Of a stretch of DNA of 36,686 nt, positions 7,108 through 15,923 are shown in pieces. The stretch is taken from assembly GCA_964411125.1 (NCBI GenBank), contig CAYPJU010000070.1, positions 1 to 36,686 on the forward strand. Direction: 5' to 3'. Every line of letters begins with the position of its first letter. The first letter of the stretch is position 1. The stretch comes from JBFIHF01 sp964411125. GTDB taxonomy: Bacteria; Myxococcota_A; Bradymonadia; Bradymonadales; Bradymonadaceae. Below the pieces are notes generated by a model. That model was not told the DNA's origin, searched no databases, and was given only the letters and a program-made list of their open reading frames with translations. The translations under genes and the position numbers were made by a program.

Positions 7108-9111
7108 ATGCGCATCCCCCTGCCAGGAGACGTACTCGAAGACCGCTACGAGCTCGGGGAGATGCTCGGCCAGGGCGGGTTTTCAGTCGTGTTCCGTGCC
7201 GTGGACCGGCGGGTGCGGCGCGACGTCGTCGTCAAGATCATCACGCCCGAGGCCGAAGGATACTCCACCGCGGTGCGAAAGCGGTTCGAGCGGGAGGCCG
7301 CCGTGTTGGCGGCGCTCCGACACCCCAACACGATCACGCTATTCGATTTCGGGGAGAGCGAAAGCGGCCTCCTCTTCATGGTCTTCGAGTTCGTGGAGGG
7401 CCGCGATCTCCGGGAAGTCCTGAGGGAGTCCGGCCGCCTCGACGAGCGCACCGTCGTCCACATCGTCGTCCAGGTGCTCGAGGCGCTCGAAGAGGCGCAT
7501 CGAGCCGGGGTGATCCATCGGGACCTCAAGCCCGCGAACGTGATCTGCTTTCAGCAGCTCGACGACCCTTACCGCGCCAAGCTCATCGACTTCGGCATCG
7601 CCAAGACGAACGAAGGATGGAGCGCCGAGAAAATCACCAAGACAGGGCTCTTCGTCGGCACCGCTCGCTACATGGCGCCCGAACAGATCTGCGGCGAACC
7701 GCTGGGTCCCCCGGCCGACATCTACAGTCTGGGGCTCGTCGCGATCGAGCTTCTCTCGGGAGAGCGGGTCGTCGCCGGCTCGCACGTGGACGCGCAGTTG
7801 ATCCTGCAACTCAACGACACCGAGTGGCGAATTCCGCACGATGTCCCCGTCTCGCCGGCGGTCCGCGCGGTCTTCGAGAGGATGGCGAAGAAAGATGTCG
7901 CCCAACGATACGCCACCGCCTCCGATGTCTTGCGGGATCTGCGCAGTGGGTCCGCCCCGCGGAAAGAGGCGACGGTCCGCGAGTCCCTCGCCGCTCCTTC
8001 ACCATCCCCGGCAGAGGAGCCACTCTCGGTGACCACGGTCATTCCCGCGGTTGCGGCTCTGTTGGCCGCGCTGGGGTTGGTCGGTGGAGCGCTGCTGCTC
8101 TTCGGCTCCTCCGATCCCCGCTCCGACGCGCCAGACGCCATGAGGGCTGCTCCGTCGCGTGCTCCCGCGGCGGTGTCGACTCCACCTTCCGAGACCGAGA
8201 CCGCTCGGCTCCCGGCCGCCCCGGAACCCGCCCGAGTGGAGGTGTTCGAGGTGGACGAAGTCCCGCGGGGAGAATCAGACGAGGATCAGAACGGAGGTTG
8301 CGGACGAGCTGCGCCGTTCGTGGGCCTGCGGACGGCTCGCCTCGCCGACGCGGCCCGGACGACGTGGTCGGCGTACGTCCCCCAATCCTACGATCCGAAC
8401 ACCAGGCACCGCGTTCTCCTGGTGCTGCACAACACGCTCACCGATGGGCGGAAGTCGATCGAGTCGTACCGGCTCGATGAGCTGGCTGACCGCAAGGGCT
8501 GGGTGATCGTCGCCCCCCACGCTCGTCACAACGTTTTCGAGGCATGGGAAAACGACGAGATCTTCGCCGTACGCGACGTCATGCGTGAGGTCCACGACCA
8601 GCTCTGCCTCGACCTCACCCGAGTCGTCGCGTTCGGGCACGGAGGGGGCGGTAAGTTCGCCTTTCGCGTCGGCTGTGATTTGCCGGTCGCGGCGATCGCG
8701 GTGACCGGCTTTCGACCTCGCGCGGACCGTGACGTGTGCGAAAATGCGAACCGCGTCGCTGTCATCTCGCTCCAGGGGAGGGAGGATCCTCACCTCCCCA
8801 CGAAGGGGGGGATGAACTGCGCGGGCGCAACTCTCGCTCCGCTGTCGAGCTGGACGGAACGGATGAAGGAGTGGACTGGAGCCGGTAAGAAACCCCAGCC
8901 CTACGCCAGCGGTGAGAACGGGGAGTGTCGGCAGTGGGACGGGGAGGCGAAGCTCGTGACGTGTCTGGTCGAGAGCGGCCATCAGTGGGCCGAAGATGGC
9001 ACGGAGCACCTGCCGACCTGCCGACCGATCCCCAACCGGTACGACTACCTCGCCACGATCGAACGGTTCCTCGAGGAGGAGGCTGCACCGGTGGACGAGA
9101 CCTGGTTCTGA
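7108..9111 (+). CDS. membrane Ser/Thr protein kinase with degenerate esterase-like sensor domain
   Basis: The protein has 667 residues. Residues about 14-275 form a complete Hanks-type kinase: glycine loop GQGGFSVV, lysine K43 (VVVKI), HRDLKP with D139, DFG at D161, and GTARYMAPEQ. One membrane segment lies near 311-334, so the kinase is cytoplasmic and the C-terminus extracytoplasmic. Residues about 375-655 resemble the PHB-depolymerase/feruloyl-esterase alpha/beta hydrolase family (TWSAYVPQSYD, LVLHN, GWVIVAPHAR, QGREDPHLP, ESGHQW). The acid (D560) and histidine (H625) positions are kept. The nucleophile elbow reads GHGGGG, with Gly512 where Ser is expected, and the oxyanion motif LHG is LHN. 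The outer domain holds eight Cys, consistent with disulfides. It is probably a ligand-sensing receptor kinase with a dead enzyme domain. Confidence 0.9.
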   Translation: MRIPLPGDVLEDRYELGEMLGQGGFSVVFRAVDRRVRRDVVVKIITPEAEGYSTAVRKRFEREAAVLAALRHPNTITLFDFGESESGLLFMVFEFVEGRDLREVLRESGRLDERTVVHIVVQVLEALEEAHRAGVIHRDLKPANVICFQQLDDPYRAKLIDFGIAKTNEGWSAEKITKTGLFVGTARYMAPEQICGEPLGPPADIYSLGLVAIELLSGERVVAGSHVDAQLILQLNDTEWRIPHDVPVSPAVRAVFERMAKKDVAQRYATASDVLRDLRSGSAPRKEATVRESLAAPSPSPAEEPLSVTTVIPAVAALLAALGLVGGALLLFGSSDPRSDAPDAMRAAPSRAPAAVSTPPSETETARLPAAPEPARVEVFEVDEVPRGESDEDQNGGCGRAAPFVGLRTARLADAARTTWSAYVPQSYDPNTRHRVLLVLHNTLTDGRKSIESYRLDELADRKGWVIVAPHARHNVFEAWENDEIFAVRDVMREVHDQLCLDLTRVVAFGHGGGGKFAFRVGCDLPVAAIAVTGFRPRADRDVCENANRVAVISLQGREDPHLPTKGGMNCAGATLAPLSSWTERMKEWTGAGKKPQPYASGENGECRQWDGEAKLVTCLVESGHQWAEDGTEHLPTCRPIPNRYDYLATIERFLEEEAAPVDETWF

Positions 9112-9123
9112 GCTGCAGCTCGT

Positions 9124-11337
9124 TCAAGGAGAGGGGGAGGGTCCGACGTCCCCTCGCCAGGCCACGACGACTTCGGTCGTATCGTCGTCGACCAGCAGGA
9201 AATGGTTCGGCCCCGGCTGCCAGGTCTCCGCGCCAGCCTCGTCGACGACGACCGCTTTGAAGGCGAAGGCGCCCCCGGTCGGGAGCGAAACCGAACCTGC
9301 GGCGGGAGCCCGCCGCGCGCTCCAGTCCCCGAGCTCGGGGCCTCCACCAGCGATGTGAACTTCGCCCGGTGGCGCGCCTCGCACGGCAAAAGTGACCGCG
9401 GTCATCTCGTCCGCTTCGGGCACGGTTCCCGTGGGACGATGAAAGACACGCATGCGCTCGGATTCTCCGAGCAGCGTCCAATCGCCGTCGGGCGGGGTCG
9501 TGTCTCCGAAAGCGATCACGACGGTCTCGCGACCGTCGGTCCTGCGGTAACGGAAGGAATCGGCGCTCAGTGACTCGAGCGTATCGGTCCCGTGCGTGAA
9601 GACCCGATGTTTGCGACGCAGCTCGATCCAGCGTCGCATCGCGTCGCCGACCGGGTGGCTCTCGAACTGCATGTCGGCGCGGTTCGCCGGCTCCTCCAGG
9701 CCCTGCGCGCCCGATTCCGTCCCCCAGGTGAACGAAGGGGTGCCGCGGGCGGTGAGCATGAAGACGACCGCATCGATCACTCGGTCCGCATCACCCCCAC
9801 ACGCCGAGAGGATGCGCGGGAGATCGTGGTTGTCCAGGAGCGTCACGAGACCTTCGCGACGGGCGCCCGCGGTCTGACCATACTGGCGGTCCGCGAAGAG
9901 CGTCGATGCGAGGCGACCAGGGTGAGCGTCCTCACAGAAGACCTCGCGCATCGCGAAGTGGAGCGGAAAATCGAACATCGCGTCGAATCCTCCTTCGCGC
10001 ATCGTGCGCGCCACGTTTGCGGGATTTCCGTCGAGGTCTTCCCCCAGGAGCACGAACTCCTCGCCGGCCGCCTGGCGAACGTCGCGGTTGTACGCGCGCC
10101 AGAACTCTCCCGAGACGTGCTTCACCGCGTCGAGTCTGAAGCCGACCGGATCGACTGCTTTTTGCCATCGAAGGGAGTGCTTCACCAGGTGTTCGTAGAC
10201 CTCCGGGTTCTCCTGGGCCAGATCCGGCAGCCCGTGAACGTCGTAGTTCTCGACCTGGTCACGATCTCCCCAGTCCTCGATCGTCCCGCGCCGATGAAAC
10301 CAGTCGGGACGTTCTTTCACGAGCGGGGCGTCGAACGAGACGTGGTTCAGCACGATGTCGAGCATCAGCCCGATCCCCGCCGACCGCGCGGCGTCCGCGA
10401 GCTCCGCGAGCGAACGTTCGTCCCCGAACCGGTCTTCGAGCGCGCCGAAGTCCTCGACCCAGTAGCCGTGAAACGCTCCGTGTCCGTGGAACTTCTCCTC
10501 GCGCATCTCGAACACGGGCGACATCCAGAGTGTCGTGACCCCGAGCTCGTCGAGCCAGCCGAGCTTCTGGGTCAGCCCGGCGAAATCGCCGCCGTGGAAG
10601 CCCTGGGGGTCGTTCGGATCGGCGTCGCCATCGTTCGAGGGGTCGCCGTTGAAGAACCGGTCCACCATCGCGAAGTAGATCACGGCGCCGGGAGCGAGGG
10701 GGTGGGGCGGTGAATCGGTCGCGGACCCGGTGTCGGCGCCGCTCCCCGAGGTGGCGGCAGCCGGCCCGGTCGTTCGCGCAGCCAGAAAACCGTCCACCAC
10801 CCGGGAGACGCGCCGCGCGATCGGCGTCGCCGCGTACTCGAGCGCTTCGACGTGGTCCTGGTGATCGTAGTCGACGAACGCCGCGAGATCGGACTGCTCC
10901 GATTCGGCGTCCTGCGGCGCGTCGGTCGCCGCCACCGTCGTCTTCACGTCGATGTCCCACCGGTATCGCCCGCTGATCAACGAGTAGTACGAGACGCGCG
11001 CCTCGACCAGGAGGACGAAGGGGGTGCTCGCGTTGGAGGCGACGATCTCCAGCCGATCGTCGGTCGACCTCTTCCGCTCGAAGGCGGGGGGAGGTGCCTG
11101 GACGACGGGCCGGATGTTTCGCTCCGCGAGTTCTTTGGTGACCGCGGTCACCACGGCGTCAGGAACCCCCACCACCGCGGGACGGTCGGGGAAGCTGACG
11201 ACGAATACCGTCGCGACGTCCGTCGACTGCGGGAGGCGCTGCGGGTCCGGTTTGCTCAGGCAGCCCGACAGCAGAATGACCGTGGTCATCGAAAGCGCGA
11301 AGGCTCTCAGGGAAAGCAAGGTAGGGCTCAGAACCAC
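9124..11337 (-). CDS. GH13 alpha-amylase-family lipoprotein with C-terminal CBM20
   Basis: The protein has 737 residues. The start is a GTG at 11337, supported by a GGAGG seven bases upstream. It overlaps the last codons of the outer-membrane channel gene out of frame, so translation is probably coupled. The signal peptide ends at an LLSGC lipobox (Cys26). Residues about 30-190 form an unrecognised N-terminal domain. The GH13 barrel follows with all four conserved regions: DIVLNHV, GFRLDAVKH (nucleophile D403), LLGEDLD (acid/base E433) and LLDNHD (D505). The C-terminus (about 645-730: AVRGAPPGEVHIAGGGPELGDW) is a starch-binding CBM20 fold. It probably cleaves alpha-1,4-glucans at the envelope and hands the products to the adjacent channel. 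Exact specificity cannot be read. Confidence 0.93.
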   Translation of the reverse strand: MVLSPTLLSLRAFALSMTTVILLSGCLSKPDPQRLPQSTDVATVFVVSFPDRPAVVGVPDAVVTAVTKELAERNIRPVVQAPPPAFERKRSTDDRLEIVASNASTPFVLLVEARVSYYSLISGRYRWDIDVKTTVAATDAPQDAESEQSDLAAFVDYDHQDHVEALEYAATPIARRVSRVVDGFLAARTTGPAAATSGSGADTGSATDSPPHPLAPGAVIYFAMVDRFFNGDPSNDGDADPNDPQGFHGGDFAGLTQKLGWLDELGVTTLWMSPVFEMREEKFHGHGAFHGYWVEDFGALEDRFGDERSLAELADAARSAGIGLMLDIVLNHVSFDAPLVKERPDWFHRRGTIEDWGDRDQVENYDVHGLPDLAQENPEVYEHLVKHSLRWQKAVDPVGFRLDAVKHVSGEFWRAYNRDVRQAAGEEFVLLGEDLDGNPANVARTMREGGFDAMFDFPLHFAMREVFCEDAHPGRLASTLFADRQYGQTAGARREGLVTLLDNHDLPRILSACGGDADRVIDAVVFMLTARGTPSFTWGTESGAQGLEEPANRADMQFESHPVGDAMRRWIELRRKHRVFTHGTDTLESLSADSFRYRRTDGRETVVIAFGDTTPPDGDWTLLGESERMRVFHRPTGTVPEADEMTAVTFAVRGAPPGEVHIAGGGPELGDWSARRAPAAGSVSLPTGGAFAFKAVVVDEAGAETWQPGPNHFLLVDDDTTEVVVAWRGDVGPSPSP

Positions 11338-12866
11338 GTCTCTACCTCCAGCGCGATCACGTGATGGTCGTGTTGCTCGACCACCTGAAAGTCGTTGTAC
11401 TCGTCGAGCGTCTCGACGAACGAGTTGCCGAACGCGTTGTTCTGCGAGCTGTGTTGGTAGCCGTACAGCAGGCGGAACGACGGGCGCGTGAAGATTCCCA
11501 TCCCCGTCGGTTGGAGCACCGGCCCCACCTTGAGCTGGACGGTGTTACGGACGTCCGCATCACCGAACTCGAGCCCTCGCGCGTCGCGGATCCCGTCCCT
11601 CGACTGAAACACCGAGTCGGGGTTGTTCCGGAACGCGTTGCCGTTCGTCGATTGCTCTTGGGCGGCCGAGCCTTCGAGCAAGATGTGGAGCGTGTCCGTG
11701 AGGTACGTCTGCGTGCGCGCGACGAGCGAGAAATAGCGTCGGTCGTCGTCGGTCGGCGTGATGAAGTTGTCGTTGTCGTAGTGCAGACCGTAGAGCACGG
11801 CCCACGTCAGGTCGAGCCATCGTGGGATCAGGCGCAACTGCATCTCGTTCCCGACGTTGAAGCGAAAGCGCTCGTCGGTCAGGTCGGTCACGTAGATCCG
11901 GTATTCCGCCCCCTCGTACGACTCGAAGACGAAGTTGTCGGGGTGCAGCTTCTGGAAGCTCGCGTAGAGGTTGTTCCACAGAAGCGGCCCGAGCCCGCCG
12001 AAACCGACGTGGCCGATGAGGCTGAAGGAGCTCGCGTCGACCGCTACGGGATCTGCGAAGTCGAGCGGCTGGCCCCCTTCTTCGAAGAAGGTCTCGGTCA
12101 CCTCGCCCCGCACGAAGTTCTCGTACTCCACGCCGTCGTCGGCGAGGGTCGCGTCGTCGTCGCTCCCGGGGAATCGGCTCACGTGCGGAGCGAAGCGATT
12201 CCCCTCGACCTTCGGTTCGTAGTGGTACTCGCCGCCGACTCCGATCTGGGCGTGTTTGCCGAACTTGAGCTTCAGCGAGCCGCCGACCGTGAGGATCGTG
12301 TTGTACTCGAAGCCCTTCAGCGTGTAACCGGCGTCTCCGACCCCCACGAGCACTTCGACGTGCTCGTTGTCGTAGCGAGAGCTCAGCCCAACGGTCTCGC
12401 CCAGGATCTGCGCGAGGCGGATGTCGTAGAGTCCCAGGTCGCCCCAGTACGACTCCAGGGTCCCGATCTGCCAGGTGACGTTTTCGAAGAGGACGTTGCC
12501 CGCGCGGGCGTAGAGTTGGGAGAGCCGGAAGTTGGCGAGGGAGCCCTGGCCGACGTCGGCTCCCGCGACCGAACCTCCTTCGACGCGTGCGTGGACCGTG
12601 GCCCAGGTGGACTGGGTCAGCGGATCTCGAGGCAGCGCGTCGAGCTTGAGTTCGAGCGCGGCGTACGGGCCTTCGTTGAGAAGGCGCCCGTAGAGATTCC
12701 AGTACCCGAGCCGCGAGTTCCCCCCCTGAAAGTCGGGGCGAGTCATGATGCGCATGTAACCGCCGGCCCCGAACCGACTCGTCGTCGTGTCGGCGGCGGC
12801 GGGGACGGAAGCGCCGAGTGCTGCGAACAGCGACAGGGCGGCGACGCAAAAACTTCGGAGGGACAA
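11328..12866 (-). CDS. outer-membrane beta-barrel channel, maltoporin-like
   Basis: The protein has 512 residues. It starts at a TTG (12866) that gives a clean Sec signal peptide (MSLRSFCVAALSLFAAL, cut after VPAAA). The mature part has alternating polar/aromatic strands throughout (GGYMRIMTRPDF, LGYWNLYGRL, YAALELKLDALP) and ends in Phe (ALEVETWF), the classic outer-membrane assembly signal. The N-terminal strand pattern recalls the LamB/porin type, but sequence alone does not prove sugar specificity. Coupling to the GH13/CBM20 lipoprotein gene suggests uptake of maltodextrin-like oligosaccharides. No inner-membrane sugar transporter lies in the window. The TTG start is the least certain point, since no strong ribosome binding site precedes it. 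Confidence 0.8.
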   Translation of the reverse strand: MSLRSFCVAALSLFAALGASVPAAADTTTSRFGAGGYMRIMTRPDFQGGNSRLGYWNLYGRLLNEGPYAALELKLDALPRDPLTQSTWATVHARVEGGSVAGADVGQGSLANFRLSQLYARAGNVLFENVTWQIGTLESYWGDLGLYDIRLAQILGETVGLSSRYDNEHVEVLVGVGDAGYTLKGFEYNTILTVGGSLKLKFGKHAQIGVGGEYHYEPKVEGNRFAPHVSRFPGSDDDATLADDGVEYENFVRGEVTETFFEEGGQPLDFADPVAVDASSFSLIGHVGFGGLGPLLWNNLYASFQKLHPDNFVFESYEGAEYRIYVTDLTDERFRFNVGNEMQLRLIPRWLDLTWAVLYGLHYDNDNFITPTDDDRRYFSLVARTQTYLTDTLHILLEGSAAQEQSTNGNAFRNNPDSVFQSRDGIRDARGLEFGDADVRNTVQLKVGPVLQPTGMGIFTRPSFRLLYGYQHSSQNNAFGNSFVETLDEYNDFQVVEQHDHHVIALEVETWF

Positions 12867-12945
12867 ACCGTTGCTCGACTTCGTGGGCCTCGCGAGCTTG
12901 CCTTCCGACGGGCTCGCTCGTCAACACGCGCTCGCCTGTCGCCTG

Positions 12946-13842
12946 TCAGTCGTCCCGGAGATGCTCTTCGAGAAACCCGAGGGTCCGGGCCCACGAATCC
13001 GCGGCGGCGGACTCGACGTATTTGTCGCCGGACGGGTTGGCGAAGGCGTGCCCGGCCTCGTCGTAGATCACGATCTTCGCGTCTTTGTCAGCCTCGTCGA
13101 GCGCCTCTTCGAACGCCCTGACCTGAGCGACGGGGATCCCCTCGTCCTTGGCCCCGAAGAGGCCCAACAGCGGCGCCTCGAGCGTGGCGAGCTCCGCCTC
13201 GGTCGTCTTGACGCGCCCGTAGTACATCACGATGGCGTCGAGGTCTTTCCCCTGCTGAAGGCCGGCTTCGAGCGACCATCCGCCTCCGAAGCACCAGCCG
13301 ATCGCGCCGATGCGCGGGGAACCCTTCGCCTCGAGAAACTCTCGTGCCTGGCGCAGGTTTTCCTTGCCGTCGTCGGGGTTGGACATCGCGGCGGTCATGT
13401 ACTGTTTCGCCTTGTCCGGGGTGGTCGCGACCTGGTCGCCGTACATGTCGACGGCGAGGACGCGGTAACCGCGGGCGGCGAAGCTGTTGGCCATGTCGCG
13501 GATGTTGTCGTTGAGCCCCCACCATTCGTGGATCATGATGAGGCCGGGGTAGGTCCCCTCGGTCGTCGGAGCGACGTAGTAGCCCGTGATCTGCTTTCCT
13601 CCGACGGTTCCGTACGCGACGTTCTCCTTCCCTTCGGTGGGGATTCCCTTCGCCCCCATCGCCAGCGCGGCTCCGCTGGATCGCGGTGTCTCGCCGGAGT
13701 GCTGCTCCCCCATCGCCTCGCCGTACTCCTCGTCGGTCATCGTCTCTTCGGGGGCGACGGGCTCGGCCTTCTCCTGCGACTTGCTACCGGCGCAGGCGGT
13801 GAGCGAGACGAGCACCAGCGACATCATCGTTCGTTTCCACAT
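12946..13842 (-). CDS. dienelactone-hydrolase-family lipoprotein
   Basis: The protein has 298 residues. The ATG at 13842 begins a lipoprotein signal (MWKRTMMSLVLVSLTAC, Cys17), so the longer open frame upstream is not used. After a charged linker, residues about 80-298 form a dienelactone-hydrolase alpha/beta fold. It has the family's IHEWWGL motif (active-site Glu), nucleophile elbow GWCFGG (Cys184), acid Asp233 (AKDEGI) and His265 (GHAFAN), so the Cys-type triad is complete. The family hydrolyses cyclic or aromatic esters; the substrate here is unknown. Most relatives are cytoplasmic, and anchoring by a lipid is less usual. It lies upstream of the outer-membrane channel gene on the same strand with a 79-base gap. 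Confidence 0.9.
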   Translation of the reverse strand: MWKRTMMSLVLVSLTACAGSKSQEKAEPVAPEETMTDEEYGEAMGEQHSGETPRSSGAALAMGAKGIPTEGKENVAYGTVGGKQITGYYVAPTTEGTYPGLIMIHEWWGLNDNIRDMANSFAARGYRVLAVDMYGDQVATTPDKAKQYMTAAMSNPDDGKENLRQAREFLEAKGSPRIGAIGWCFGGGWSLEAGLQQGKDLDAIVMYYGRVKTTEAELATLEAPLLGLFGAKDEGIPVAQVRAFEEALDEADKDAKIVIYDEAGHAFANPSGDKYVESAAADSWARTLGFLEEHLRDD

Positions 13843-13875
13843 CGTCAATCCATGGTTCTGGGAGTTCGGAGGGAG

Positions 13876-13902
13876 GTTATACGCCCCGAGCCCGCTGCCA
13901 AG
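13876..13902 (-). promoter_or_regulatory. possible sigma-70-type promoter for the hydrolase lipoprotein
   Basis: On the minus strand TTGGCA (13902-13897) and TATAAC (13881-13876) lie upstream of the ATG at 13842. The 15-base spacer is shorter than the ideal 17. It is the only AT-richer patch in the gap after the beta-propeller gene. Confidence 0.3.
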
Positions 13903-13931
13903 GCCTCGCGCGAGCCGATCGTCGACCGGCG

Positions 13932-15296
13932 TCAGCGCGCGGGGGCGATGGCGAAGACGTACCCTTGACCAGTCGCCACGATGACGGTCCCGTCGGCGGC
14001 GACAGCGGGTGACGCGAAGATCGCCGATCCCTCGATCGGACCGTCCCAGGAGCAGCCGTTCGCCTGCGTGACTTCGTCGGGGACGGGGAGGGCAGGGCGC
14101 TCGGCGTCCCCCAGGAAGAGGGACCACGTCGGGCCCTGGCGGGGGTCGGCAAAGGCGTAGAGTGCACCGTCGTGGCGCGGCACGTAGAGGGTCGACCCCG
14201 CGACGGCGGGCGAAGGCCAGTGCGGAAAGGTGCAAGCGCCGGCGGCGACCGAGGCGGTGGCGGCTCCGGTGGCGCCGTCCACGGTCACCAGCCGGTTCGA
14301 GTAGGGCTCGGCATAGACGAGATTTCCATCCAGAACGGCAGGTGAGCTGCGGATGTTGCCCCAGCCTCCGCCCAGTCCGTCGGGGTTCGAACCGACCCAC
14401 TTTTCGCTCCCGTCGGCGATGTCGAAGGCGACGAGCGCGGGCTCTTCGTAGCTCGTGTCGCGGGCGTAGCTCACGACGACGGCACCGTGCTCGGCCAGGA
14501 CGGTGGGGGAGGCGTAGACCTCTTTGGCGTATGCGTCGACGATCTTCGAGGACCAGACGACGTCGCCGGACGCGGCATCGATCGCCGCGACTTCGCGGGC
14601 CTGGCTGGCTGCGTATACGACCCCTTCATGCGCCGCGACACCACCCCGCAGAGCGCCGGAGAACCGCTTCTTCCATACGTCGGCGCCGGTCGCGACGTCG
14701 AGCGCCCACAGGGTCCCCGCTCCGTCCCCCACGACGACCACGCCGCCGACCACGAGAGGGTTGGTGTAGAACTTCACGCCGTCCCGCCGGTGCTTCCACA
14801 GGGCCTTGCCGTTCGCGGCGTCGAGCGCGAAGACCGCGCCGTTCTCAGTCGTGGCGAACACACGGCAGCCCGAGTAGGTGACGCCGTTGACGTCGGCGTC
14901 CGTCGTGAAGAACCAGCGGCGGGAACCGTCGGCGAGGCCGAGGGCGACGACCCCGTCGCCACCGTCGGGTTCGTTCCAGATCTGGCCGCTGGTGCCGAGG
15001 TAGACGGTCTCGCCCGCGACGACCGGGTTGTTCAACCAGCTCGCGATACCGAGGGGGACCGACCACCGTACGGTGGGGCGCGCGATCGGCTCCGCCTCGG
15101 TGTTCCCGGTGCGCTGCGAGTTGCCCTGGAAGGTCGTCCAGCCTTCCTGCGGCGCGTCGCATCGGAATGCGTTCGGCGTCTCGGTCGCGGTATCGATCGG
15201 CTCGGGGCGGGTCGTGAGAGGCTCGTCAGCTTTCGGGGTCGCGACGGTCGTGCAGCCGGTCAGCAACAGGGTGAGCAGAGCGACTTTTCGGAGCAT
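13932..15296 (-). CDS. PQQ-type beta-propeller lipoprotein
   Basis: The protein has 454 residues. The ATG at 15296 has GAGG about ten bases upstream and opens a lipoprotein signal (MLRKVALLTLLLTGC, Cys15). The mature protein is a run of PQQ-like blades, each with a strand such as VVALGLADGSRRW, VFALDAANGKALWKH, LWALDVATGADVWKK or AAIDAASGDVVWSS. The fold resembles BamB and bacterial quinoprotein-like propellers. No PQQ ligand residues or dehydrogenase domain are seen, so it is better called a binding or scaffold propeller. The next gene downstream on the strand starts 89 bases on. Envelope location is well supported; the partner is unknown. Confidence 0.88.
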   Translation of the reverse strand: MLRKVALLTLLLTGCTTVATPKADEPLTTRPEPIDTATETPNAFRCDAPQEGWTTFQGNSQRTGNTEAEPIARPTVRWSVPLGIASWLNNPVVAGETVYLGTSGQIWNEPDGGDGVVALGLADGSRRWFFTTDADVNGVTYSGCRVFATTENGAVFALDAANGKALWKHRRDGVKFYTNPLVVGGVVVVGDGAGTLWALDVATGADVWKKRFSGALRGGVAAHEGVVYAASQAREVAAIDAASGDVVWSSKIVDAYAKEVYASPTVLAEHGAVVVSYARDTSYEEPALVAFDIADGSEKWVGSNPDGLGGGWGNIRSSPAVLDGNLVYAEPYSNRLVTVDGATGAATASVAAGACTFPHWPSPAVAGSTLYVPRHDGALYAFADPRQGPTWSLFLGDAERPALPVPDEVTQANGCSWDGPIEGSAIFASPAVAADGTVIVATGQGYVFAIAPAR

Positions 15297-15368
15297 CTCG
15301 GACCTCGGCGAGTGGTGAGAGGGTGCTCGTATCGCACATCGAACCACCGTTCTTCAAATGCGTCCGTC

Positions 15369-15399
15369 GGCGAACGGAGCCGCACGTGCGGCGTTCGCC
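15369..15399 (-). terminator. hairpin downstream of the small Cys-rich lipoprotein gene
   Basis: GGCGAACG (15369-15376) pairs with CGTTCGCC (15392-15399) around the inner palindrome CCGCAC/GTGCGG. It begins about 20 bases past the stop at 15419. No T-tract follows, so it would be a rho-assisted or structural 3' end rather than a classical intrinsic terminator. Confidence 0.4.
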
Positions 15400-15418
15400 C
15401 TTCGCCCCGGCGCGAGGG

Positions 15419-15859
15419 CTACTCCGAAACGATCTCGCACATGCCGACATAGTCGTCCCGCACGCGGCAGGTCTGTCCGGGCGGACAGGGGGTCCACTCG
15501 TCGCAGTAGGGGACGCAGTCGCGCCCGTCGCAGACTCGCGGCCAATTGCAGTGCCAGTCTTCGGCGCATTGGGGGAGGTCGCGGAGGGCACACGCGCTTC
15601 CGCGAAACTCTTCGCCGAGCGACTCGCAGACCCCGAACCCCGCGCAGTCTTCCTGCGTCGTGCACTCGCCGAGGCAGGAGCCGTCGACGCAGCGGAATCC
15701 TACCGGGCAGTCCCCCTCCAACTCGCATCGGTTCACGCAGCGAAAGCCGATGCAGTCGGCGTCGCCGCGGCATTCGTAATCGCACGTCTGACCCGTCGAG
15801 GGGGGCTGCGCGGGACACCCCGTGAATGCGAGCCCCGCGAGCAGAAGGAAACGTCTCAT
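15419..15859 (-). CDS. small Cys-rich lipoprotein
   Basis: The protein has 146 residues. MRRFLLLAGLAFTGC is a clear lipoprotein signal (Cys15). The mature part has about 20 cysteines in short spaced units (CDYECRGDADC, CVNRCELEGDC, CTTQEDC, CDEWTPCPPGQTC), the pattern of small disulfide-knotted modules common in Myxococcota surface proteins. No catalytic motif is seen. It sits alone between the histidine kinase and the beta-propeller gene on the same strand. Function is unknown; a disulfide-rich surface or periplasmic protein is the safest description. Confidence 0.85.
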   Translation of the reverse strand: MRRFLLLAGLAFTGCPAQPPSTGQTCDYECRGDADCIGFRCVNRCELEGDCPVGFRCVDGSCLGECTTQEDCAGFGVCESLGEEFRGSACALRDLPQCAEDWHCNWPRVCDGRDCVPYCDEWTPCPPGQTCRVRDDYVGMCEIVSE

Positions 15860-15923
15860 GCTGCGAGTCTAGCAACCCCGGCGGTCCGTTGCATGCAGTG
15901 GGCGGACGCTTCGCCAGGCGCCT

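Noticed and set aside
11289..11337. Alternative ATG at 11289 as start of the GH13 lipoprotein
   Set aside because: The GTG at 11337 has a strong GGAGG at proper spacing, and the ATG would leave a very short signal peptide of nine residues before the Cys.
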